Source: Bacteroidota bacterium (GTDB lineage: Bacteria > Bacteroidota > Bacteroidia > Cytophagales > Cyclobacteriaceae). Taken from it: 64,000 nucleotides of DNA. The stretch lies in the NCBI GenBank assembly GCA_018266055.1, contig JAFDYT010000005.1, positions 1-64,000 on the forward strand. The letters run 5' to 3'. Under the pieces are notes generated by a model. That model was not told the DNA's origin. It did no database searches and saw nothing but the letters and a program-made list of their open reading frames with translations. Each line of letters starts with the position of its first letter. Position 1 is the stretch's first letter. A program made the position numbers and the translations under genes. This document shows positions 42,960 to 52,794 of this stretch, one piece after another.

Positions 42960-45389
42960 CTAGTTTTCTTCTTCCTGAAGTTTTTTACGTTCTTCTTTTT
43001 CAGGAAGCTTTCTTCCTATTTTATAACTGAAATTAATTTTGAAAATAAAATTCCGGAAGGTTGTGCTTGTGTATTGCGAGATGTACGGTGAGTGCAGGTT
43101 AGAGTAAATGTTGAAGGCAGGCGTCATGAAATTATCCAGGCCCATGCCAAATGATCCCGCTTTCTTGAAGATTTCCTTTTTCACACCAACACTATGACTG
43201 ACTACGTTGGTGCGATACCCTTGCAAGTTATACTGCTTGCCCTGGAAGAAAGTGAATAGCTGCACAGACCACCCTTTGGCAAAATCATAATTTCCGAAAA
43301 TCCGAAAGTTTTGCGTGAGACCTTGGTTGGTAGCGCTAAGGTTAGGGTCATTGTTTTTTAATATCCTGTAAAAGATATCAGCACCACCGTTTAGCGTCAG
43401 CCTCTCAGAAAGATTTACGCTGGCAAAAATGGACGTTCCGAAATTCGCTTCCGTACCAATGTTACGATACACAGACACGATGGTATCGGAAGTGGTTTGA
43501 TGAAGTACTCTTGCCGGTTGTATGTCGTTGGTGTTATACCGCGAATACAATGACATATTCAACGTTCCTTTTGGGATGTTCGTCTTATAAGCGATTTCAT
43601 AATTGTCGGCATACTCTGGTTTCAATGTTGGATTACCCATGGTGGCATTCAGCGGATTGGAGGCCTGCAAATTGGGGTTGAGCGCTTGCAGCCAAGGACG
43701 AACGATGCGACGGTTATAAGCCACACGGAGCATCCGGCCATTGCTTAATTTTCGTGAGATGTTAATTCTAGGCACAAACACACCGTACGATGGGATGTCA
43801 AGTTTTTGGGTATCGCGAAAGTGCGCATTGATCATTGTGTACTCGTATCGTCCTCCGGCTTTAACGGCATAGTTGGTTTTTGTTGTGAAGGAGTAACTAA
43901 GATAACCCGCTGCAATATCTTGGTTGTAATTAAAATTGTTCGAGAGACTTTCGTTCGCAGCAGGTACAAATGGACCGTTCGTTCCATCCGAAATAAAATA
44001 ACTGTAGTCACTTACCACATTTCGTAACACAGTCTTGGCTCCGAACTCGATCAGTTGATTTTCTTTCAGAGGCTGTTGATAATCCAGCTGCAAATTGATT
44101 TCCTGATTGTACCCCGCGTTGTCATTCCGGTAACGGTTAATTACAGAGTTGTCGGAAGGTTGAATGGTAGTGGTAAGAAACCCGTTACCATTAGTTAGTG
44201 TATTGCGACTGTACACGCCTTGAAAATTTAATTCCTGGTCTTTGCGTTTGAATAATTTGGTGTAGGTTAAACTACCGTCAAATGTGTAACCACTCGAAAC
44301 AGATTTTACATTTCGTAGTGTAGTATTTTTAAGTGTGTCGAAATGATAGGTGTTGGTAAGAAGATTTTCCTGAAATGCATTTTGATTTCGCAAGCCATAG
44401 CGGGCTGTAGCAGTGATTGCGTTGTTCTTATTTATGTCGTAATCCCAGTCCAATGTATATTGACTGTTCATTCCGTCACTCCGGTTGTGGTTGCTCTGCA
44501 CATTAGTTAAAGTGTCTTGTAGGTTTCTGGTCGTTTGACTGTTATTGAAATCGGAAATGACATTGTATTGAGCCCGCTGAAAACTTCCCAGTGATAACCC
44601 CATTTTGCCTTGCCTGTAGCTGGCGTTTACTCCCACGTTTGAACCCCGATTTCCGGCACTGGCGTCGGTGGTAAGGAATATCCCAGGCAGATTATTTTTT
44701 TTCAATACGATGTTGATAATTCCTGCCGATCCTTCGGCATCGTATTTGGCCGAAGGCGAGGTGATCACCTCTACCGACTTGATCATGTTAGAAGGAATCT
44801 GTTTGAGCGCATCAGCTACGCTCGTGGCAGTCATCGTGCTCGGTTTATTATTTATAAGAACACGCACGCTTGAACTCCCTTTAAGGGAAACATTTCCGTC
44901 GGCGTCAACAGTTAGTAAGGGTACGCGCTTGAGTACGTCGGTCGCATCACCGCCTTTGGTGGTGGCGTCTTGTTCGGCGTTGTAAATGGTGCGGTCGACC
45001 TTTTCTTCAATTAGCATTTTTTGTCCTTCGACTACTACTTCGTGCAACATTTTTACCGAAGGTGAAATAATAAGCGATTGAAAAGTGAGTTCGGGCGACT
45101 TAGCCGAAAGGGTGAGATTGATTTTGCGCGAGCCATAACCAATGAAGGAAATAATCATCTGATAGGAACCGCCAGAAATTTTGTTGATTGAAAAATTTCC
45201 ATTGGCGTCGCACACCGTTCCGTTAATGGGTTTGCGGCTGGTAGGATCTATTAGCGTGACGTTGGCGAATTCCACTGGTTTGTGAGTGAGTGAGTCGGTG
45301 ACGGTACCTGAGATTTTCCCGTTGGATAATTTCTGAGCTAGTACTACTGTCCCAAAGCAAGTCAGGAGAATAAGAAGTGTAAATTTCAT
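42960..45389 (-). CDS. TonB-dependent outer-membrane receptor-like protein
   Basis: The ATG at 45389 begins a signal peptide (MKFTLLILLTCFGTVVLAQ); an upstream TTG at 45425 is less likely. The 809-residue protein has a CarboxypepD_reg-like domain (about 20-105), a plug domain (about 115-235: GGDATDVLKRVPLLTVD ... SVRVLINNKP ... SPSAKYDAEGSAGIINIVLK) and an outer-membrane beta-barrel of the OMP_b-brl_3 type ending with an aromatic-rich strand and a basic, glutamate-rich tail. No SusD partner follows, so it is likely a metal, peptide or cofactor receptor. It converges on the sigma/protease pair with 2 nt between. Confidence 0.88.
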   Translation of the reverse strand: MKFTLLILLTCFGTVVLAQKLSNGKISGTVTDSLTHKPVEFANVTLIDPTSRKPINGTVCDANGNFSINKISGGSYQMIISFIGYGSRKINLTLSAKSPELTFQSLIISPSVKMLHEVVVEGQKMLIEEKVDRTIYNAEQDATTKGGDATDVLKRVPLLTVDADGNVSLKGSSSVRVLINNKPSTMTATSVADALKQIPSNMIKSVEVITSPSAKYDAEGSAGIINIVLKKNNLPGIFLTTDASAGNRGSNVGVNASYRQGKMGLSLGSFQRAQYNVISDFNNSQTTRNLQDTLTNVQSNHNRSDGMNSQYTLDWDYDINKNNAITATARYGLRNQNAFQENLLTNTYHFDTLKNTTLRNVKSVSSGYTFDGSLTYTKLFKRKDQELNFQGVYSRNTLTNGNGFLTTTIQPSDNSVINRYRNDNAGYNQEINLQLDYQQPLKENQLIEFGAKTVLRNVVSDYSYFISDGTNGPFVPAANESLSNNFNYNQDIAAGYLSYSFTTKTNYAVKAGGRYEYTMINAHFRDTQKLDIPSYGVFVPRINISRKLSNGRMLRVAYNRRIVRPWLQALNPNLQASNPLNATMGNPTLKPEYADNYEIAYKTNIPKGTLNMSLYSRYNTNDIQPARVLHQTTSDTIVSVYRNIGTEANFGTSIFASVNLSERLTLNGGADIFYRILKNNDPNLSATNQGLTQNFRIFGNYDFAKGWSVQLFTFFQGKQYNLQGYRTNVVSHSVGVKKEIFKKAGSFGMGLDNFMTPAFNIYSNLHSPYISQYTSTTFRNFIFKINFSYKIGRKLPEKEERKKLQEEEN

Positions 45390-45572
45390 TTTAAAACTAG
45401 AATCGCCCTTTAGACAGTCGGGCAAACCTGCCTATTCCCGCGGCTGTCAATTATTTTCGTCAAGTTAAATAACCTTTTTACTCGATTTGGATTTTTTTAT
45501 ATAGTTTGGGAATATCTGCTTCAAGCGGAATGTCTAACCTACTAATTCAATGAAACCCAAATACTCAATCGT

Positions 45573-46205
45573 ATGACCCAAACCTCAACTCCTACCTTCT
45601 TTGTTGAACCAAAACCCGCCAGCATCAGACTATGGCATTGGCTTACGTTCTTTTTTATACTGATCTCCATAATTACTGTGGTGTTTGGATCCACTTTGTT
45701 TCGAACCAGAAATAATGTGAAGATGGTACAGGAGCAGGTTGAACGGAAAGGTGGCACTGTTACCACAGACCAAGCTCGGAGTGTGGCACACGAGTACAGC
45801 GATAAGCTGTGGATGCTTCATAAGTATGTTGGCTACGGGTTGGCGATTTTGATCTTGTGGAGAATTATTATTGAGTTTTCGCTGGCCAAGGAAAAAAGAT
45901 TGCGCGCCAGATTGAAGTACGCAGTTAATTACCCGGCAGATCCTGAACAAAAGCATTTCCTCTGGGTGCAGTACGGATATGTCGTATTTTATCTACTTTT
46001 CTTTTTGATGGGCCTTACGGGACTGGTGCTGGCGTTTGAAGATCAGCCCTGGCTGGATCCGATTCACGACTTTGCCAAAGAAACACACGAAATAATTCAG
46101 TATGGCCTTTATGCCTATTTTGTATTTCACATTGTCGGTGTGATCCGTGCCGACATCACCAAATATGGAGGCATAGTGTCGCGCATGATCAACGGTAAAG
46201 CTTGA
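45573..46205 (+). CDS. cytochrome b561-like membrane protein
   Basis: The 210-residue protein has four membrane helices (about 19-41, 83-101, 129-151, 176-196) with heme-type histidines in RLWHWL, MLHKYVGYG, IHDFAKETHEIIQYG and FHIVGV, the pattern of bacterial cytochrome b561 / Ni-hydrogenase-type cytochrome b proteins. It would move electrons across the inner membrane between quinol and a periplasmic partner. No hydrogenase or cytochrome c gene is adjacent. Confidence 0.8.
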   Translation: MTQTSTPTFFVEPKPASIRLWHWLTFFFILISIITVVFGSTLFRTRNNVKMVQEQVERKGGTVTTDQARSVAHEYSDKLWMLHKYVGYGLAILILWRIIIEFSLAKEKRLRARLKYAVNYPADPEQKHFLWVQYGYVVFYLLFFLMGLTGLVLAFEDQPWLDPIHDFAKETHEIIQYGLYAYFVFHIVGVIRADITKYGGIVSRMINGKA

Positions 46206-46208
46206 TTT

Positions 46209-46778
46209 TTACAAGCGCCAGCCGGCCACGAACTCAAGGCTGAGAATATTTTCAGCGGATTTTGAAGAGTGAAAGTATTCAAACTCTCCTCCCAGGGAGA
46301 GTTTTTTATTTATGCTTTTTGAATAACCGAACCCGGTACTCATGTCGGCAAAGGAAGTGAATGAGGCATGAATAGCTTCGCCATTGCTCGCTTGCATGGT
46401 GTTAAGGCACACCGAGGGCCCCATACCATAAAAGGCATAGAAGTGTGTTGAGATTTTTGTTTTAACAAAAAGTTGGATCGGGATTGCCGTAAGATCGAAA
46501 TTGGCGTTGGCTCTGGCGCCGGTCAGTGATACTGTGTAAATTTTATAGTATCCGGTTTTCAACCCAATGCTCATGCGATAAGCTGGCTCCCACATTACCC
46601 GGCAACTAAAATTATAATCCACGGTGTTCACGCGTCTTCTGAATTCTTTGAAATTGTTTAGAAAATAATTTGGCCCTGCAGTGACATACATCGAGATGCC
46701 GGATACACGCTTCATCTGTTGCGCATTGGTAAAATGAGCGCACCAAAGAAAAAATACTATCGGAATAAATTTCTTCAT
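46209..46778 (-). CDS. small outer-membrane beta-barrel protein
   Basis: A 189-residue protein with a signal peptide (to about 19) and about eight amphipathic strands (ISMYVTAGPNYFL, YRMSIGLKTGYYKI, HFYAFYGMGPSVCL, SLGGEFEYFHS), ending in an aromatic/hydrophobic strand (LSLEFVAGWRL), typical of outer-membrane beta-barrels. It follows the GDPD gene by 3 nt on the same strand. No family name can be given with confidence. Confidence 0.6.
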   Translation of the reverse strand: MKKFIPIVFFLWCAHFTNAQQMKRVSGISMYVTAGPNYFLNNFKEFRRRVNTVDYNFSCRVMWEPAYRMSIGLKTGYYKIYTVSLTGARANANFDLTAIPIQLFVKTKISTHFYAFYGMGPSVCLNTMQASNGEAIHASFTSFADMSTGFGYSKSINKKLSLGGEFEYFHSSKSAENILSLEFVAGWRL

Positions 46779-46781
46779 GGC

Positions 46782-48026
46782 TTAAGGCATCGTGTATAAA
46801 TGATAAACAGCATATGCAGGGTAATCGGTAATCAGCCCATCGAATCTTCCATCCTTAATGTATGATACAATAATGTCTTCCGAGTTCAGTGTCCAGGTGT
46901 AAACCTTAAGCCCTTGTTGATGCGCCTGATCAACCTGATCGAGCATGAGGCCGAGCGTCCAACGAGGGCCCCAGTAAGTTGCTTTGATGTTTAGTGTTTT
47001 ATCTAACTCTAGTTCGCACATCACCGGCAAAGATGCGTAGCTCGGTTGCTTCTGATATTCTGCGATTACTTCTTCGGTAGGAATGTCTGTGATAATTTCA
47101 ATGGTGCGACCTTTGGTTTGGGCATAGCTGATCGCTTTGCGCACAATCGGTTCGAGGTATTGAAACACATTGGGGTTTCCTTTGATATCGAGCCATACGT
47201 ATTGCAGATCGGTAGAGTCAACGGCCAACGTAAGCGCCTCGTCAAGGCTGGGAATCCTCTGACCATCGTGTAGCCTCACAAAATTGAAAAGTGTATTCCA
47301 CGTAACCTGATCGAGATCGGCAAGTATTCCACTTTTCTCCACCACGCGTATGTTCAGGTCCGGATCGTGAAAGAGTACAGGCACATTATCGCGCGTGAGA
47401 CGCACATCTACTTCGATGCCGTTGGCGCCATAGTCTGAGGCATGAAGCACTGCATTTAATGTGTTTTCCATAAATGGTGGATTGGCATTGGTTTCAATAC
47501 CGTGATGACCAAAAATGGCAAATGATTTCGCTTTGGCTGTGGCCGAAAAATCTCGGTTGTATTGCAGTGCTAATTTGAATTCATTTTTATTGTGGGTAAA
47601 TCCGCCGATCAGACTTAGACCCGTCGCTAGTTTCTTATGAAATAGTTGAGCCGCTTCTTTTGCAGGAAGAACAAAATGCGCCAGGCCTTCAATAGGTTTT
47701 TCAGGCACGCGCCAAAAACCGACAAAAATTATTGAGCTGTCCGATTGAACCAGACCAGCCTCAAGGATCAGAAAAATTCCACTTTTGTTACCAAAGAAGG
47801 AAACAGTGTTTCTGGTGACTTTGCACACAAATTCAGTGCCCAGAGCTCCGTCACCATCGGGCACCGAATAAATTCCTTCCAAAGGCATCAGTACATTTTT
47901 ATCAAGTGGAGTAGCATTTCCCAATGAAATTTTTGGCGTAAATAAAGGGTCATTTTGGGTGCAACCAATAATCAGGAAGATAACCACTCCAAGTACCCAA
48001 CTGCTATGTTTGCCACGCATGCTCAT
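46782..48026 (-). CDS. glycerophosphodiester phosphodiesterase-family lipoprotein
   Basis: The 414-residue protein has a lipobox (VVIFLIIGC), an N-terminal beta region (40-165) and a GDPD TIM barrel (about 170-410) with GHHGIETN ... PFMENTLNAV, GANGIEVDVRLTRDNVPVLFHDPDL, YVWLDIKG and YTWTLNS. The canonical HRG is HHG here; both catalytic histidines and the Glu/Asp metal ligands are present. It hydrolyses glycerophosphodiesters to glycerol-3-phosphate and alcohol in the envelope. It overlaps the upstream barrel gene by 4 nt and is followed by another barrel, forming a three-gene operon. Confidence 0.85.
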   Translation of the reverse strand: MSMRGKHSSWVLGVVIFLIIGCTQNDPLFTPKISLGNATPLDKNVLMPLEGIYSVPDGDGALGTEFVCKVTRNTVSFFGNKSGIFLILEAGLVQSDSSIIFVGFWRVPEKPIEGLAHFVLPAKEAAQLFHKKLATGLSLIGGFTHNKNEFKLALQYNRDFSATAKAKSFAIFGHHGIETNANPPFMENTLNAVLHASDYGANGIEVDVRLTRDNVPVLFHDPDLNIRVVEKSGILADLDQVTWNTLFNFVRLHDGQRIPSLDEALTLAVDSTDLQYVWLDIKGNPNVFQYLEPIVRKAISYAQTKGRTIEIITDIPTEEVIAEYQKQPSYASLPVMCELELDKTLNIKATYWGPRWTLGLMLDQVDQAHQQGLKVYTWTLNSEDIIVSYIKDGRFDGLITDYPAYAVYHLYTMP

Positions 48027-48760
48027 AAAGTTATTCCAAGTGTTACTTGAGGAATAGTATATCGCTTATTGTTGACAGGATAGGCTGGCCAGGCTACAAT
48101 CACAAATTGCATTCGGTCGATCTCCACGCCGAAAGAGAGCACATGGTGTTTCCATAATCTTTGCTCCATCGTAATTTTTAGGAAGGCACCGTTGATGAAT
48201 GAATAATGATCTTTCACCACGTTCGACCCGGTTTTAAAATAAACGTTGTCGAGGTGCTCAATGCCGCCGCGAAGAGTAAATGCTGTTTCACTCGTTGAGT
48301 ATCCGATTGCCAGCGACGGACTGTAGGTGAGCGCCGTGACAATGGTAGCAAACTGATAATCGTCGTGAAGGATACCAAGATTATATGATCCGCTGTAGCT
48401 GATGCCCGCATGGAGGTGCTCATTGAAGGAATGGTTCCAATTGAGACCCATCGTAAATTTGTTGGCGACGTACAACGTATGAATGCTCGCGTCCACCGAG
48501 AAATTGGCAGGCACATAGTAACGAGCCGAATAATTTAGCATCGGCGCATTCAGGTTAACATTCGTCCAATCAGAAGGCAGAAAAAAATCAGCGAGACCTA
48601 CAATGTGTTTGAAGGTCTTGACAGGCTGCGTCGCTGGAAGATAAAATGCGGCTGATCGAATTGAAAATCGATCAATAGCTTTGGAAGTTTGTCCACACAG
48701 ATCCCCTGCGATCAGGAATAGAAGAGAGATAAGCGCAAAAAGTTTAACTTGGCAACGCAT
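48023..48760 (-). CDS. outer-membrane beta-barrel protein, first gene of the GDPD operon
   Basis: The start at 48760 gives a signal peptide (VKLFALISLLFLIAGDLCGQ) and 245 residues; the longer frame to 48910 lacks a leader. The body shows repeated amphipathic strands (LNWNHSFNEHLHAGISYSGS, PSLAIGYSTSETAFTLRGG) as in PorP/SprF-like or related barrels. The stop overlaps the GDPD ATG. The function may be in substrate passage for the phosphodiesterase (inference). The divergent metallophosphatase starts only about 40 nt away. Confidence 0.65.
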   Translation of the reverse strand: MRCQVKLFALISLLFLIAGDLCGQTSKAIDRFSIRSAAFYLPATQPVKTFKHIVGLADFFLPSDWTNVNLNAPMLNYSARYYVPANFSVDASIHTLYVANKFTMGLNWNHSFNEHLHAGISYSGSYNLGILHDDYQFATIVTALTYSPSLAIGYSTSETAFTLRGGIEHLDNVYFKTGSNVVKDHYSFINGAFLKITMEQRLWKHHVLSFGVEIDRMQFVIVAWPAYPVNNKRYTIPQVTLGITL

Positions 48761-48800
48761 TTTTTCTGTAAGGGTTGACCAAACTAAATATTTTAATGCT

Positions 48801-49706
48801 GTGAAGAAAATTGATTGGAGAATTTTTTCTATTCTGATCGTTTTAAGCTCGTGGTCAGGATATGCCCAGCAACCAACCATAGTAATGATCAGTGACACAC
48901 AAGCGCCCATGCGTGTGGAGAAACTTTTTTTGAAATCTCACCACAATGAGCACGCGACCTCGGTGCTATTTCAAAAGATCGACAGCCTAAAGCCCATGTC
49001 ACTTTTTATCCTTGGCGATGTCACTTCATGGAGTGCGAAAGAAAGGAAATGGCGGAGTATGGACGGTTATCTAAAGGCGTGCCATGAAGCTGGAATTTCT
49101 ACACATGCCTTGTGGGGTAATCATGACGTAATGGGATCGGTGAAGAAAGGCAAGGCCAATTTTAAAAAAAGATTTCCCGATGCTAACCCAGACGGATACT
49201 ATGTGGTGTCTGATTCTATCGCCTTCGTGCTTCTCAATTCTAATTTTAAACGCATGAAGCCCGAAGAGATCAATAGTCAGCAAAAGTGGTATGAAGAAAC
49301 ATTAGCGTTGCTGGATAAAGATCTTAGTATAGCCGCAATTATCGTTTCGTGTCATCATGCTCCGTTTACTAACAGCAAAATTGTAAGGCCATCGCTTGAG
49401 GTGCAGGAAAAATTTGTTCCACTTTTTCTTTCCACGCCAAAGTGTAAATTATTTATCACAGGTCATGCGCATGCCTTTGAGCAATTTGTGGTGAACGAAA
49501 AAAATTTCCTGGTCATTGGCGGCGGTGGTGGAATTCATCAACCGTTGAGCACTGATCGTGTGGATGTACGGGCTGACTATAAACCTGAATTTCATTTTCT
49601 GGGATTGACGCTTCATCAAAAACACTTGCGGGTTGACAGTTATCCGCTCTATGGAAATTTTTCGTCGATTGGTAAAAAAAATATTCTTGACTTACCTATT
49701 CCCTGA
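48801..49706 (+). CDS. secreted calcineurin-like metallophosphoesterase
   Basis: The GTG at 48801 is chosen because it gives a signal sequence (WRIFSILIVLSSWSGYAQ); a frame from ATG 48681 would overlap the divergent gene. The 301-residue product carries the calcineurin-like motifs MISDTQ, ILGDVTSW, WGNHDV, CHHAPF and ITGHAHAF. It is a periplasmic or secreted phosphoesterase; substrate unknown. Divergence from the GDPD operon suggests phosphate-ester salvage, though no Pho box was seen. Confidence 0.85.
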   Translation: MKKIDWRIFSILIVLSSWSGYAQQPTIVMISDTQAPMRVEKLFLKSHHNEHATSVLFQKIDSLKPMSLFILGDVTSWSAKERKWRSMDGYLKACHEAGISTHALWGNHDVMGSVKKGKANFKKRFPDANPDGYYVVSDSIAFVLLNSNFKRMKPEEINSQQKWYEETLALLDKDLSIAAIIVSCHHAPFTNSKIVRPSLEVQEKFVPLFLSTPKCKLFITGHAHAFEQFVVNEKNFLVIGGGGGIHQPLSTDRVDVRADYKPEFHFLGLTLHQKHLRVDSYPLYGNFSSIGKKNILDLPIP

Positions 49707-49710
49707 AAAA

Positions 49711-49740
49711 GAAAAGCCCCTGCTTTTGCAGAGGCCTTTC
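49711..49740. terminator. bidirectional hairpin terminator
   Basis: GCCCCTGC (49716-49723), TTTT loop, GCAGAGGC (49728-49735): an 8-bp stem with one mismatch, flanked by A-rich sequence on the left and CTTTCTC on the right. It sits between the convergent phosphoesterase and lipoprotein genes. Confidence 0.65.
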
Positions 49741-49757
49741 TCATTAACATTGTATCC

Positions 49758-50690
49758 TTAGTTACCGTCTCCGTTTACGGTAATGGTCTTCGATTTTCCG
49801 TTTACAGTGATCACAGCAATATTGTCGCAATCGCCTGTGCCGTAATCAATAGAGTATTCTCTTCCGCCAGTAATCGTTACTGTTTTAGAGCCTTTTACAG
49901 GAATGAAGATTTTATTGCTAAGCATGCAGGGTACAGAGTAAATCAAGTCAGAAGTAATAACCATAGAATAGGCTTTACCGTCTTTGTGAATCCCTGTTGC
50001 TGTGCCACCTGCCAGATGCGCAAATGTGTCAGATTGAGGATTGGCACCGCGGTTCCATTGTACGATGATATCCTGATCGCGTGTTACTGTTTTTCCGTCA
50101 GTGAAGATAACCTGGCCACCAGTGATGACGTGCTCAAACTTTAACGAAGCGGAAGTGGAGTCGGTAACGTTAGTGATTTTGTACGTTCCTTTTACTTTCA
50201 CTCCGTTACGCGAATAATTTTGGTAGGTAAGTGAGCGGTAAGAACCTTTAGCAAAACGACGTCCGCTGTAGGTGATGATAATTGTTCCTTTGCGTTGCAC
50301 ATTAGTAGTGTCAGAACATGTAGTCGTCGAATCGTAATAGATGGTGATGGTGCCTTGCGGATTATCTTTGGTGCTTCCTGCCGAATGTGTAATGGTCACT
50401 TTGGCGCAGGCTAAACGCTTATCCCATTTGCGTAAAGAGCCTACTGGAAAAATAAGGCCTTCGGTACGAGCGCCGCTTAGCGCTGCATCGCCCACATTGC
50501 TGGTCACTGCATTAGAGATATCGGCAGTTTCGCTGGTGTAAGAGGCTGCTGCTGACTCCGAATTAACAGCTTGTGTGTCGTTGGCGCTCAAAATTGAGTC
50601 GTTGCTGGTAGTACAGCTGGCCAGCGCAAAAATTCCGCTAACGGTGGCTATGGCCAAGTTTCTTACGCTGAGAAGATTATTAAATTTCAT
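49758..50690 (-). CDS. hypothetical lipoprotein
   Basis: The ATG at 50690 gives a lipoprotein leader (GIFALASC, Cys26) and 310 residues. The mature part is Ser/Thr/Asn-rich, then about 200 residues of beta strands with repeated pattern (GTITIYYDSTTTCSD, GTIIITYSGRRFAKG, GTYKITNVTDST) ending in KTITVNGDGN. I do not recognise the family. Probably a surface or periplasmic beta-sandwich protein. Confidence 0.65.
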   Translation of the reverse strand: MKFNNLLSVRNLAIATVSGIFALASCTTSNDSILSANDTQAVNSESAAASYTSETADISNAVTSNVGDAALSGARTEGLIFPVGSLRKWDKRLACAKVTITHSAGSTKDNPQGTITIYYDSTTTCSDTTNVQRKGTIIITYSGRRFAKGSYRSLTYQNYSRNGVKVKGTYKITNVTDSTSASLKFEHVITGGQVIFTDGKTVTRDQDIIVQWNRGANPQSDTFAHLAGGTATGIHKDGKAYSMVITSDLIYSVPCMLSNKIFIPVKGSKTVTITGGREYSIDYGTGDCDNIAVITVNGKSKTITVNGDGN

Positions 50691-50798
50691 AGAGGTTTTA
50701 ATTTGTTTTGTGCCTTGGAGGGCACAAGGATAAAAAGGTTTAAGGGTAATCAAATATTATTTTTTTAATTACCCCCAAATCAGTTTTTCATGTGATTT

Positions 50799-52649
50799 TT
50801 ACTGAATCACACACGAACCGCCGGCACAAGCCGCTTCGGCCTGCAAATCGGTGGCATCGTCGGGCTCAAACACAGCCGAGAGGTCAATGCTTTTAAGCGA
50901 TTTTTCAAGTTCTTCGTATTGGGCGCGCGTGATATCTTCGAATGGAGGTTGTTTAAAATTCCCATTGTCGTAAGGAAGTACACTTAATCCGTTGTACGAT
51001 GCTTTGTTGGCCCACATCCATTCGCCCACTTTTTCCCATTCGTCTTCTTTGATGGAAACAGTGGCCGACACATTGTTGGCATTGTAGCCAAGACGATATC
51101 CTTTGCGCACCCATTCCGTATTAAATTTTTTTACACGCTCCAGCATGTCAAGCGCACTTTCTGTCCGCAGTATGCTTCCTTCAGGAGCTTTTTGAGGAAT
51201 GCAGATGATTCCCTGTTTGCTGTTGAGCAGATCATCTTCCATCAGTTTCGGATGATTGTCTTTCAGGTATTCGTAGAGTGCTTCGTTTTTTCCGATTCGA
51301 ATTCTTCTCAAATAGAAGTCGTTATGCCAAGCGTGAATGCCTGATGAGGTGCCAAGGACAAGCGAACTTGTTCCAGAAGGCTTGATGGTAGTACAACGTG
51401 CTGCAAACTCAATTCCGATTTTTGCAGAAATCTCTACGTTCACGTGTTTCACTTCGTCAGAAGCTTCGTTCAAATCCAGTTTGGCGACACGTCCACTGGC
51501 GATGCCAGTCATACCCACACCGATGAGGGCGTCGTCTTCCGTAGTTTTTTTCCAGATTTCGCGCAGGTAATGAAAGTCGGTGAAGCCGGCTTGTAGCGTA
51601 CCAAAAAATCCTGCAGCACGTGCCCGTGCATTCAGCTCTTCCTGTGTTTCAACGTCAGAGACATTTACTTCGCACAAGTTGCAAAACTGAAATGGGCGTA
51701 ACGCGATTTCACAGCAAGGATTTGTTCCCCAGTCGGGATGATTGCTGAAGTAGAAGCCGGGTTCGCCCGAGCCGGAGAGTTCAATTTTTTTCCAAAGCGA
51801 AAAGAATTCTTCGCGTGAAGTATGCTCGCGCGAAAGTACGACAGAGTTGTTGGCACGACCTCGTTGTTCATTAAGTTCCCACCAGTTGCCAAATTTGCAA
51901 GTCAGCATTTCTTCGTCGGTAGGAGAGAACAATGAAATCATTGCTGAACGGCGAATGCCTCCGGCGAGCACGGCATTCGCAATGTGGCACATCATGTCGT
52001 GGCATTCCAGCGGCGTGAGATGCTCGCCATTTCTTTTTCGCTCTAGCATTCCGGTCACATGCGCGTGACACACCATGAGCGGTTCCGGGCCAGGCGCTTT
52101 ACCACCGGCTGTTACCAACCGCGCACCCTTAGGCCGAATGTCGGAATAATCAAAGTTGGGAAGGTAATCACTCAAGCCGAAGTAAGCTTTCATGATCATC
52201 TTGATTGAATCGGCCCAACCTTCAAGGCTATCGCCTACCAAAAACCGTCTGTGTTTTGATGCTTTCGCGATCGGCGGCAACTTGCTTACATGATGTGTCT
52301 GAACAGAAAATCCGACACCTGTTCCTCCTAATAATAAGAACATCGCTTCCGAGAAGGCGCGAAGATCATCCACGGGCATGTACGCACAATTATAAATGCG
52401 GCTGTTGTTTTTGATGATGGGTGCTCCGGCAAATTGCATCGCACGCATGGACGGTAGGATTTTCTTCTGATGCACAAAATCCATCATTGCGTGGATTTCA
52501 TTTTTGAGATGAGGATATCGGTCCACCATCATGTGTTCATACCGATCGCATATTTCCGGCCACAACTCCCGGCGCAGGTGTTGAGGCAAGTAGCGAGCGT
52601 ATTTCATGTAAATGACGATGTTGCTGAGAATTTCCTGATTCAGTTCCAT
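50799..52649 (-). CDS. nrdJ: adenosylcobalamin-dependent (class II) ribonucleotide reductase
   Basis: The 616-residue protein is a monomer-type class II RNR. Active-site residues are visible: Cys88 (YNCAY) and Cys323 as the redox pair, Asn310, Cys312 and Glu314 in NPCCEIALRP, and a C-terminal reducing pair CAGGSC (608-613). Glycine-rich GGTGVGF (109-115) and PSGTSSLVLGTSSG are also typical. It makes deoxyribonucleotides using B12. It is shorter than many class II enzymes and has no N-terminal ATP-cone. No cobalamin riboswitch was found upstream. Confidence 0.9.
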   Translation of the reverse strand: MELNQEILSNIVIYMKYARYLPQHLRRELWPEICDRYEHMMVDRYPHLKNEIHAMMDFVHQKKILPSMRAMQFAGAPIIKNNSRIYNCAYMPVDDLRAFSEAMFLLLGGTGVGFSVQTHHVSKLPPIAKASKHRRFLVGDSLEGWADSIKMIMKAYFGLSDYLPNFDYSDIRPKGARLVTAGGKAPGPEPLMVCHAHVTGMLERKRNGEHLTPLECHDMMCHIANAVLAGGIRRSAMISLFSPTDEEMLTCKFGNWWELNEQRGRANNSVVLSREHTSREEFFSLWKKIELSGSGEPGFYFSNHPDWGTNPCCEIALRPFQFCNLCEVNVSDVETQEELNARARAAGFFGTLQAGFTDFHYLREIWKKTTEDDALIGVGMTGIASGRVAKLDLNEASDEVKHVNVEISAKIGIEFAARCTTIKPSGTSSLVLGTSSGIHAWHNDFYLRRIRIGKNEALYEYLKDNHPKLMEDDLLNSKQGIICIPQKAPEGSILRTESALDMLERVKKFNTEWVRKGYRLGYNANNVSATVSIKEDEWEKVGEWMWANKASYNGLSVLPYDNGNFKQPPFEDITRAQYEELEKSLKSIDLSAVFEPDDATDLQAEAACAGGSCVIQ

Positions 52650-52794
52650 AGTGGTAGTGGTTGGTGATGAAGTTTAAAAAATAGTATACAAACATAACTA
52701 AAGACAAAACTGTCTTTATATTAAATTAAAGAATATTTTTTATGACTTTTAGCACCTTTGAAACGAGGAGGCCCCACGTCGGTGAGAACCAGGA

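Noticed and set aside
52650-52794. Possible cobalamin riboswitch upstream of the B12-dependent ribonucleotide reductase
   Set aside because: The interval is too short and AT-rich and shows no B12-box-like sequence; only a short AAAGAC/GTCTTT hairpin is seen.
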